This document shows positions 58,396 through 64,000 of a DNA stretch of 64,000 nucleotides, piece after piece (positions within the stretch are counted from its first letter, which is position 1; each line of letters starts with the position of its first letter). The notes below the pieces were generated by a model. That model made no database searches. It saw only the letters and a list, made by a program, of their open reading frames with translations, and was not told where the DNA came from. The translations under genes and the position numbers were made by a program. The DNA comes from Lysobacter concretionis Ko07 = DSM 16239 (GTDB taxonomy: Bacteria > Pseudomonadota > Gammaproteobacteria > Xanthomonadales > Xanthomonadaceae), in the NCBI RefSeq assembly GCF_000768345.1, contig NZ_AVPS01000008.1:1-64000 (forward strand), in the 5' to 3' direction.

Positions 58396-58488
58396 AGAAA
58401 AGTGCGTGCCGTTTGATAAGGACAGTTACTCCTACAACCGCCCGGGAATCGGCTAGGCTTCGTTTTTCCCCCTATTCTGCCCGCCCCG

Positions 58489-59787
58489 ATGTCTCCTGCC
58501 CGCCTGAAAACCCGTGCCCGCCTGTCGGAAGTCCGTTATGAAATCCGCGGTGAGCTCGCCCGCCGGGCGCGGGAGCTGGAGGCCCAGGGCCGCACGCTGA
58601 TCAAGCTCAACATCGGCAACCCGGGCGCGTTCGGTTTCCGCGCGCCGGCGCACCTGCAGCGCGCGATCGCCGGGCGGATCGCCGACACCGACCCCTACAC
58701 CCACCAGCAGGGACTGCCGGCTGCGCGCGAGGCGATCGCCGCCTTCCATCGCGGGCGCGGCACGCCGCAGGCATCGGCGGAACGGGTGTTCATCGGCAAT
58801 GGCGTCAGCGAGCTGATCGACCTGTCGCTGCGCGCGTTGCTGAACCCCGGCGACGAGGTGCTGCTGCCGTCGCCCGACTACCCGTTGTGGTCGGCGGCCA
58901 CCATCCTCAACGACGGCCGGCCGGTGTATTACCGCTGCGCACCCGAGCACTCCTCCTCAGGGCAGGGTTTCCTGCCCGACCCGGTGGAGATCGAGGCGCT
59001 GGTGTCGCCGCGCACCCGCGCGATCGTGCTGATCAACCCCAACAACCCGACCGGCGCGACCTACCCGCGCGCGCTGCTGGAGCAGATCGTCGCCATCGCC
59101 CGCCGGCACGGCCTGCTGCTGATGTGCGACGAGATCTACGATTCGATCCTGTACGACGGGGCGACGTTCGAGCCGGTCGCGCCCCTGGCCGGCGACCTGC
59201 CGTGCCTGTCGTTCGGCGGACTGTCCAAGGTCCACCGCGCCTGCGGCTGGCGGGTCGGCTGGGCGGTGCTGTCGGGCGATCCCGCCGCGAGCGCCGACTT
59301 CCACCACGCGATGGACCTGCTGGGCGCGCTGCGGCTGTGCGCGAACGTGCCGGGCCAGTTCGCGATCGACGCCGCGCTGCATGGCGAGGACACCATTACC
59401 GCGCTGTGCGCCCCCGGCGGCCGGCTGCACGAGGCGCGGCGGGTGGTGGTGGAGGCAATCAAGGCCAGCGCGCACCTGCAACTGGTGGCCCCCGCCGGCG
59501 CGCTGTACGCGTTCCCGGCGGTGACCGGCATCGCCGCCCGCGGTTTCGACGACCACGCCTTCGCGCTGGAGCTGCTGGAAACCGAGGATGTGCTGGTGGT
59601 GCCGGGTTCCAGCTTCAACGTGCCGTACCGCAACCACTTCCGGGTCACCCTGCTGCCGCAGCCGGAGCAACTGGCCGAAGTGTTCCGGCGGATCGAGCGG
59701 GTGCTGGACCGGGTCGCCGAGCGTGCGACCGGACTCGCCGCCGCAAGTTCGCCGGAACCTGCGACCGCTGCAGTCGCGGTGGCCTGA
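58489..59787 (+). CDS. alaA: PLP-dependent aminotransferase, AlaA type
   Basis: This fold-type I aminotransferase probably interconverts pyruvate/glutamate and alanine/2-oxoglutarate. The 432-residue protein carries KLNIGNPGAFGF, YTHQQGLPAAREAIA, GNGVSELIDL, the PLP-binding INPNNPTGATYP (about 182), CDEIYDSILYDG (about 216) and the catalytic lysine in SFGGLSKVHRACGWRVGW (about 250), with the AlaA-like FNVPYRNHFRVTLLP at the end. The ATG at 58489 has no strong ribosome site. A low-complexity Ala/Thr tail ends the protein. The GDSL hydrolase gene starts one base after its stop. Confidence 0.92.
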   Translation: MSPARLKTRARLSEVRYEIRGELARRARELEAQGRTLIKLNIGNPGAFGFRAPAHLQRAIAGRIADTDPYTHQQGLPAAREAIAAFHRGRGTPQASAERVFIGNGVSELIDLSLRALLNPGDEVLLPSPDYPLWSAATILNDGRPVYYRCAPEHSSSGQGFLPDPVEIEALVSPRTRAIVLINPNNPTGATYPRALLEQIVAIARRHGLLLMCDEIYDSILYDGATFEPVAPLAGDLPCLSFGGLSKVHRACGWRVGWAVLSGDPAASADFHHAMDLLGALRLCANVPGQFAIDAALHGEDTITALCAPGGRLHEARRVVVEAIKASAHLQLVAPAGALYAFPAVTGIAARGFDDHAFALELLETEDVLVVPGSSFNVPYRNHFRVTLLPQPEQLAEVFRRIERVLDRVAERATGLAAASSPEPATAAVAVA

Positions 59788-59788
59788 G

Positions 59789-60466
59789 ATGGCCGCGATG
59801 CGCTGGCTCGCGCTGGGCGACAGCTACACCATCGGCGAGGGCGTGGCCGAAACCGCGCGCTGGCCGGTGCGGCTGGCCGCGCAGCTGCGTCATGCGGGGA
59901 TCGACATCGCGGACCCGCGCATCATCGCCACCACCGGCTGGACCACCGACGAGCTGTCCAGCGCGATGGACGCCGCCGAGCCGCTGGGCCGCTGGGACCT
60001 GGTGAGCCTGCTGATCGGCGTCAACAACCAGTACCGCGGCCGCAGCGTGGCCGACTACCGGGGCGAGTTCCACGGCCTGCTGCGCCGTGCGATCGCGCTC
60101 GCCGGCCAGCGTGCCGACCGCGTGCTGGTGCTGTCGATACCCGACTGGGGCGTGACCCCGTTTGCGGCCGCGCAAGGTCGCGACCGCGCGCTGATCGCGC
60201 ATGAGCTGGACGCCTACAACGCCACCGCCGCGGAATTGTGCAGCGTGCACGGCGTGGCCTTCGTCGACATCACGCCGGTCAGCCGCGCACACGGCGGCGA
60301 GCCCGCGATGCTGGTCGACGACGGCCTGCACCCGTCCGCGTCACTGTATGCGCTGTGGGCGGAGCAGGCGTTGCCGGTGGTTCGCGGACTGCTGGCGGGA
60401 GCGTCGGCAAACGCGCCGGCAAACGCGCCGGCCGGCATGCGCCAGCCCGGCGGCGACATCCGCTGA
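59789..60466 (+). CDS. SGNH/GDSL family hydrolase
   Basis: This 225-residue cytoplasmic-looking esterase has block I LGDSYTIGEGV (nucleophile Ser, about 11), block III LIGVNNQYRG (Asn, about 77) and block V DDGLHPSASLY (Asp/His, about 188). No signal peptide is present. Members hydrolyse short acyl esters; the natural substrate is not readable. The start overlaps the alaA region almost directly (one base between stop and ATG); a second ATG at 59798 is also possible. The C terminus includes two 12-bp units coding ANAP. Confidence 0.88.
   Translation: MAAMRWLALGDSYTIGEGVAETARWPVRLAAQLRHAGIDIADPRIIATTGWTTDELSSAMDAAEPLGRWDLVSLLIGVNNQYRGRSVADYRGEFHGLLRRAIALAGQRADRVLVLSIPDWGVTPFAAAQGRDRALIAHELDAYNATAAELCSVHGVAFVDITPVSRAHGGEPAMLVDDGLHPSASLYALWAEQALPVVRGLLAGASANAPANAPAGMRQPGGDIR
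60406..60429 (+). repeat. Two tandem 12-bp units in GDSL gene 3' end
   Basis: GGCAAACGCGCC occurs twice in tandem (60406-60417 and 60418-60429), coding ANAP-type residues just before the end of the gene. Confidence 0.8.
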
Positions 60467-60494
60467 TGGATCCAGCCGCGCTGGCGCTGCATTG

Positions 60495-61193
60495 ATGGAG
60501 GCGACAACGCGTCCGATGTCGCCGGAAAGCGCGCACGGGATTGCCGCCGCATTCGCATCGGCAGGCCGGTTCGGCAAGGGCTGGGATTACCACTACGCCC
60601 GCAGCAAGTTGCTCAGCGATCCGCTGTACCCCGGCGTCTGCGCGGCGCTGCAGGGCAGCCAGCCGCCGCTGCTCGACCTGGGCTGTGGCCTGGGCCTGCT
60701 GGCTCACGCCCTGCGCGCCGATGGCAGCGGGCTGGCCTACCGCGGCGTCGACAACGACGCCGGCAAGATCGAACGCGCGCGCCATGCATCGCGACGGCGG
60801 GAGCTGCTCGACACCCGTTTCGAGTGCATCGACCTGGCCCGCGGACTGCCCGCGCACCAAGGCAGTGTGGCGATCCTCGATGTCCTGCAATTCCTCGATG
60901 CCGATGCCCAGCAACGCACCCTGGACGCGGCCATCGCGATGCTGACGCCGGGCGCGCGGCTGGTGATCCGTACCGGTCTGGACGATGGCAGCCGCCGCGC
61001 GCGCCTTACCCGCGCGGTCGATGTGTTCTCGCGCCTGATCGGCTGGATGAATGCCGGGCCGCGCCGTTACCCCGACCCCGACGCATTGCGCGGGCGTTTC
61101 GCCGCCGCCGGCCTGCACAGCCGGTTCACCCCGCTGCACGGCAGAACCCCGTTCAACAACTGGCTGGTGGTCGCGACCCGGCCGGATCAGTAG
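60495..61193 (+). CDS. Class I SAM-dependent methyltransferase
   Basis: This 232-residue protein has a Rossmann-fold methyltransferase core: DLGCGLGLLAHAL (motif I, about 60), YRGVDNDAGKIERAR (about 82), CIDLARGLP (about 113), AILDVLQFLDADAQ (about 123) and LVIRTGLDD. The N-terminal part WDYHYARSKLLSDPLYPGV resembles lipid- or polyketide-linked methyltransferases of small size. It follows the GDSL gene by 28 bases. The substrate is unknown; an acyl or quinone-like acceptor would be speculation. Confidence 0.85.
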   Translation: MEATTRPMSPESAHGIAAAFASAGRFGKGWDYHYARSKLLSDPLYPGVCAALQGSQPPLLDLGCGLGLLAHALRADGSGLAYRGVDNDAGKIERARHASRRRELLDTRFECIDLARGLPAHQGSVAILDVLQFLDADAQQRTLDAAIAMLTPGARLVIRTGLDDGSRRARLTRAVDVFSRLIGWMNAGPRRYPDPDALRGRFAAAGLHSRFTPLHGRTPFNNWLVVATRPDQ

Positions 61194-61264
61194 CGGCGGG
61201 CGCGCGCGTCAGTCCAGAGCCAGTCACAGCGAGCAGTCATCGTCAGCCCGTCACAGCGAGCCGG

Positions 61265-61738
61265 TCACAGCCAGCGCGCGTCCCAGAACGGGTAATCGCC
61301 GACCCGCTCCACCAGTCCCGCGCGCACCGGGTTCATGACCAGATAGCGGGCGGCGTGGATCAAGGCTTCGTCCTCGCGGATGGCGCGGTCGTGATAGCCC
61401 GTCGCCCATGTCCGTTCCAGTGCGGGGTTTGCCTGCCGGGCGTGCCGGCTGGTGTTCGACTTGATCCGTTGCACCAGCGACGGAAGGTAGTCCAGATCGC
61501 CCAGCCTGATCAGCCCATGCCAGTGATCCGGCATCACGACCCACGCGAGCAGCTCCGAGGACACCCACAGGCGGCGGTCGATCAGTGCCCGTGCTACCGC
61601 GCTCGCGCAGTCGGGATCCTTGAAAAGGGTGAGCCGCGCGAAGGTGGTGAACGTGACGAGGTAAACCTGATGGGTTACCGAAGCCCGCCCGCGCCGCAAT
61701 GCAGCGTGGCCTCGGCGAACGGGAGACAATGCGCTCAT
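61265..61738 (-). CDS. REP-associated tyrosine transposase (RAYT)
   Basis: This 157-residue HUH (Y1) family single-strand DNA nuclease binds and nicks REP hairpins. The HUH motif reads VMPDHWHGL (about 79-87), and the catalytic tyrosine is likely in AARYLVMNPVRAGLVERVGDYP (about 131). The GYHDRAIREDEAL segment is typical of the RAYT group. The ATG at 61738 is the best start after upstream alternatives lacking conserved sequence. A perfect REP doublet lies 74 bases upstream at 61812-61904, and three more doublets of the family are in the window. RAYTs lack independent transposition evidence and appear domesticated. Confidence 0.88.
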   Translation of the reverse strand: MSALSPVRRGHAALRRGRASVTHQVYLVTFTTFARLTLFKDPDCASAVARALIDRRLWVSSELLAWVVMPDHWHGLIRLGDLDYLPSLVQRIKSNTSRHARQANPALERTWATGYHDRAIREDEALIHAARYLVMNPVRAGLVERVGDYPFWDARWL

Positions 61739-61811
61739 GCCACGAGGGTGCGTGCCCCCGAGTTGCGGAAACATCGGGATTGGCCCCGGCGTCGCATCGG
61801 ATAACCCTGCG

Positions 61812-61904
61812 CGTTCGCGACTGACGTCGCTCCTACCAAGCGCTTGGTTACGTTTTGTCCGACTGGACCAGCCTCGATCGTAGGAGCGACGTCAGTCGCG
61901 AACG
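61812..61904. repeat. REP doublet (REPIN) next to RAYT
   Basis: This perfect 25-base inverted repeat has arms at 61812-61836 and 61880-61904 (core GGAGCGACGTCAGTCGCGA) and a 43-base spacer. It has the longest perfect arms in the window and lies directly upstream of the transposase gene. Confidence 0.9.
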
Positions 61905-62134
61905 CCCAGAACCTCAATGTGCGACCGGCTCACGACCGTTCCTGGACGAGCCGGCCCAGACCGCCTGTCGGAAGCGCCGCCGGGCCGTCCCTCCGCTTTG
62001 TCGGGCCCACTCCGCGGATTGCGGCGGATGCCGCCCCATACGCCGCCCCACGGTCGCGTCGCCGTGACCCCGGTCAGCCGTCCATCGCACCCGCGCGGTA
62101 GAATCGGCCGCATCGATCCCACCTGTTCACGAGG

Positions 62135-62152
62135 CGCGGCCACGGGGCCGCG
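62135..62152 (+). promoter_or_regulatory. GC hairpin immediately before aceE start
   Basis: CGCGGCC (62135-62141) and GGCCGCG (62146-62152) form a 7-bp stem with loop ACGG. A GAGGCGC repeat flanks it on both sides; the right copy runs into the ATG at 62159 and includes the only ribosome-site-like GAGG. A translation-level effect is possible. Confidence 0.35.
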
Positions 62153-62158
62153 AGGCGC

Positions 62159-64000
62159 ATGACCCATACATACGAAAGCCCGCTCAACGAGCTGATGCAC
62201 AACGATCCGGACCCGACCGAGACCCGGGAGTGGATCGAGTCCGTCGAGGCCGTCATCCAGCGCGACGGCACCGACCGTGCGCACCAGCTGCTCGAGCGCA
62301 TGGTGGAGGTCTCGCGCCGCGCCGGCGCGCACCTGCCGTTCGAGCCGACCACCGATTACATCAACACCATCCCGCCGCACCTGGAGGCCAAGAGCCCCGG
62401 CGATGCCGCGATGGAATGGCGCATCCGCTCGATCATCCGCTGGAACGCGATGGCGATGGTGGTGCGGGCCAACCGCAAGCCCGGCGACCTGGGCGGCCAC
62501 ATCGCCACCTTCGGCTCCTCGGCGACGCTGTACGACGTCGGCTTCAACCACTTCTGGCGTGCCCCGAGCGACGACCACCCGGGCGACCTGCTGTTCATCC
62601 AGGGCCACGGCTCGCCGGGCATCTACGCCCGCTCGTTCCTCGAAGGCCGCATCAGCGAGGACCAGCTCGACCACTTCCGCATGGAAGTCGATGGCCGCGG
62701 CATCAGCTCCTACCCGCACCCGTGGCTGATGCCGGACTACTGGCAGACCCCGACCGTGTCGATGGGCCTGGGTCCGATCAGCGCGATCTACCAGGCGCGC
62801 AACTTCAAGTACCTGGAAGGCCGCGGCCTGATGCCGAAGACCGACCGCAAGGTCTGGTGCTTCCTCGGCGACGGCGAGACCGACGAGCCCGAATCCCTCG
62901 GCGCGATCTCGGTCGCCGGCCGCGAGGGCCTCGACAACCTGGTGTTCGTCATCAACTGCAACCTGCAGCGCCTTGACGGCCCGGTGCGCGGCAACGGCAA
63001 GATTATCCAGGAGCTGGAAGGCCAGTTCCGCGGCGCCGGCTGGAACGTCATCAAGAACGTCTGGGGCAGCTACTGGGATCCGTTGCTGGCCCGTGACAGC
63101 AGCGGCAAGCTGCGCCAGCTGATGATGGAAACCGTCGACGGCGAGTACCAGAACTGCAAGGCCTTCGGCGGCGCGTACACCCGCGAGCATTTCTTCGGCA
63201 AGTACCCGGAGACCGCCGAGCTGGTCGCCAACCTGTCCGACGAGGACGTCTGGCGCCTCAACCGCGGCGGCCACGACCCGCACAAGGTCTACGCCAGCTA
63301 CCACCAGGCGGTGAACACCAAGGGCATGCCGACCGTGATCCTGGCCAAGACGGTCAAGGGCTACGGCATGGGCGTGGCGGGCGAGTCGCTGAACCCGGCC
63401 CACGGCACCAAGAAGATGGATGACGATGACGTGCGCGCGTTCCGCGACCGCTTCAACATCCCGGTGACCGACGACCAGCTCAAGGACAGCGCGGTGCCGT
63501 TCTACCACCCCGGCAAGGACTCGCCGGAGATCGAATACCTGCTCGAGCGCCGCAAGGCCCTCGGCGGCTTCCTGCCGCAGCGCCGCCGCAAGGCCACCCA
63601 GCAGCTCGAAGTGCCGCCGCTGGCGACCTACGAGCGCCTGCTCAAGTCCACCGGCGAGCGCGAGATCAGCACCACGATGGCGTTCGTGCAGATGCTCAAC
63701 ATCTCCCTGCGCGACAAGCTGGTCGGCCCGCGGCTGGTACCGATCGTCGCCGACGAGGCGCGCACCTTCGGCATGGAAGGCCTGTTCCGGCAGATCGGCA
63801 TCTACGCCCCGTTCGGCCAGAAGTACAAGCCGGTCGACCGCGACCAGCTGATGTACTACCGCGAGGACACCGCCGGGCAGGTGCTGCAGGAAGGCATCAC
63901 CGAGGCCGGCGCGTTCGCCTCCTGGCTCGCCTGCGCCACCAGCTACAGCAGCAACGACCTCGCCCTGCTGCCGTTCTACATCTACTACTCGATGTTCGGT
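62159..64000 (+). CDS. aceE: Pyruvate dehydrogenase E1 component, homodimeric type (5' part)
   Basis: This is the thiamine-diphosphate E1 of the pyruvate dehydrogenase complex, which decarboxylates pyruvate and loads acetyl onto E2. The 614 codons present run off the window end; full homologues are near 890 residues. Visible landmarks are LNELMHNDPDPTETREW at the start, HIATFGSSATLYDVGFNHF (about 120), the TPP/Mg motif FLGDGETDEPES (about 238) with NCNLQRLDGPVRG, GVAGESLNPAHGTKKM (about 405), and PIVADEARTFGMEGLF near 530. The ATG at 62159 matches the family N terminus. The E2 and E3 genes are expected beyond the window. Confidence 0.96.
   Translation, partial: MTHTYESPLNELMHNDPDPTETREWIESVEAVIQRDGTDRAHQLLERMVEVSRRAGAHLPFEPTTDYINTIPPHLEAKSPGDAAMEWRIRSIIRWNAMAMVVRANRKPGDLGGHIATFGSSATLYDVGFNHFWRAPSDDHPGDLLFIQGHGSPGIYARSFLEGRISEDQLDHFRMEVDGRGISSYPHPWLMPDYWQTPTVSMGLGPISAIYQARNFKYLEGRGLMPKTDRKVWCFLGDGETDEPESLGAISVAGREGLDNLVFVINCNLQRLDGPVRGNGKIIQELEGQFRGAGWNVIKNVWGSYWDPLLARDSSGKLRQLMMETVDGEYQNCKAFGGAYTREHFFGKYPETAELVANLSDEDVWRLNRGGHDPHKVYASYHQAVNTKGMPTVILAKTVKGYGMGVAGESLNPAHGTKKMDDDDVRAFRDRFNIPVTDDQLKDSAVPFYHPGKDSPEIEYLLERRKALGGFLPQRRRKATQQLEVPPLATYERLLKSTGEREISTTMAFVQMLNISLRDKLVGPRLVPIVADEARTFGMEGLFRQIGIYAPFGQKYKPVDRDQLMYYREDTAGQVLQEGITEAGAFASWLACATSYSSNDLALLPFYIYYSMFG

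Larger units (their letters stand above)
58134..58488. other. 355-base rsgA-alaA gap with two repeat families
   Basis: The divergent region has no gene. It is occupied by a GGAGCGG-type doublet (58217-58286) followed 36 bases later by a GGAGCGACGT-type doublet (58323-58395). Promoters for the two genes must lie at the edges. Confidence 0.6.
61739..62158. other. 420-base RAYT-aceE gap
   Basis: No gene is visible. It contains the RAYT-linked REP doublet (61812-61904) and the aceE promoter region: a -10-like TAGAAT at 62099-62104 without a good -35, and a GC hairpin at 62135-62152 just before the start. Confidence 0.5.

Noticed and set aside
61265-61738. The RAYT gene considered as a complete insertion sequence
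   Set aside because: No IS200/IS605-type ends or second ORF are present. The HUH protein and adjacent REP doublet fit a RAYT better.

Overview
The window is GC-rich, gene-dense chromosomal DNA with no plasmid, phage or large mobile block. Gene content and order point to a gammaproteobacterium of the Lysobacter/Xanthomonas/Stenotrophomonas group. The grounds are gpmI-envC-ctp, an aa3 oxidase cluster with a small assembly ORF and a DUF2909 gene, a glutamate-cysteine ligase of the plant-like family, a TonB receptor with a long plug, and dispersed REP-type palindromes with a RAYT gene. The taxonomic call is inference from layout and protein style, because no 16S or other marker RNA is present. 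No rRNA, tRNA or CRISPR was found.

Layout. 1-8.9 kb: MAPEG protein, M28 peptidase lipoprotein and a beta-helix repeat protein (all minus), then gpmI-envC-ctp (plus), DUF1820 and rhomboid (minus). 9-14 kb: a FadL-type porin and PutA, convergent on a bidirectional terminator. 14-23.4 kb: cytochrome c oxidase structural genes (coxB, ctaD, coxC) and assembly genes (small 44-aa ORF, ctaG, DUF2909, SURF1, a SCO-like protein), then heme A and heme O synthases and a ChaN/TIKI-like exported protein. 23.5-27.4 kb: the macromolecular-synthesis neighbourhood, dnaG-yqeY-rpsU facing away from tsaD. 27.5-31 kb: pterin/folate genes (folB, folK, a pteridine reductase-like SDR) around a mechanosensitive channel. 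31-38 kb: MidA-like methyltransferase, VanZ, cca, Slt transglycosylase, TSUP transporter, DUF6165. 38.3-45 kb: a large TonB-dependent receptor, then EEP nuclease, two DsbA paralogs and a cytochrome c4 on the minus strand. 45-55.7 kb: engB, gshA, ppc, maeB, gltS and dadA. 55.7-64 kb: QEGLA-motif protein and rsgA, an AlaA-type aminotransferase, GDSL hydrolase, methyltransferase, RAYT, and aceE running off the end.

How the genes work together. Several blocks feed central metabolism: PutA, GltS and DadA bring in amino acids; Ppc, MaeB and AceE manage the PEP/pyruvate/malate node; GpmI supplies glycolysis. The oxidase cluster is nearly self-contained: subunits, CuA/CuB assembly factors and both heme A pathway enzymes. 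Cytochrome c4, its probable electron donor, lies 25 kb away next to the DsbA genes.

The less ordinary material is in small and intergenic features. These are four REP doublets with a RAYT gene, a cloverleaf-like palindrome cluster in the 0.5-kb gap before cca, a partial duplication of the dnaG start, an FNR-type box placed at about -41.5 from a possible coxB promoter, and a DsbA paralog pair with different active-site dipeptides. I found no complete undescribed multi-gene system. The RAYT/REPIN set is the closest thing to a mobile or regulatory system here, and it belongs to a known class.
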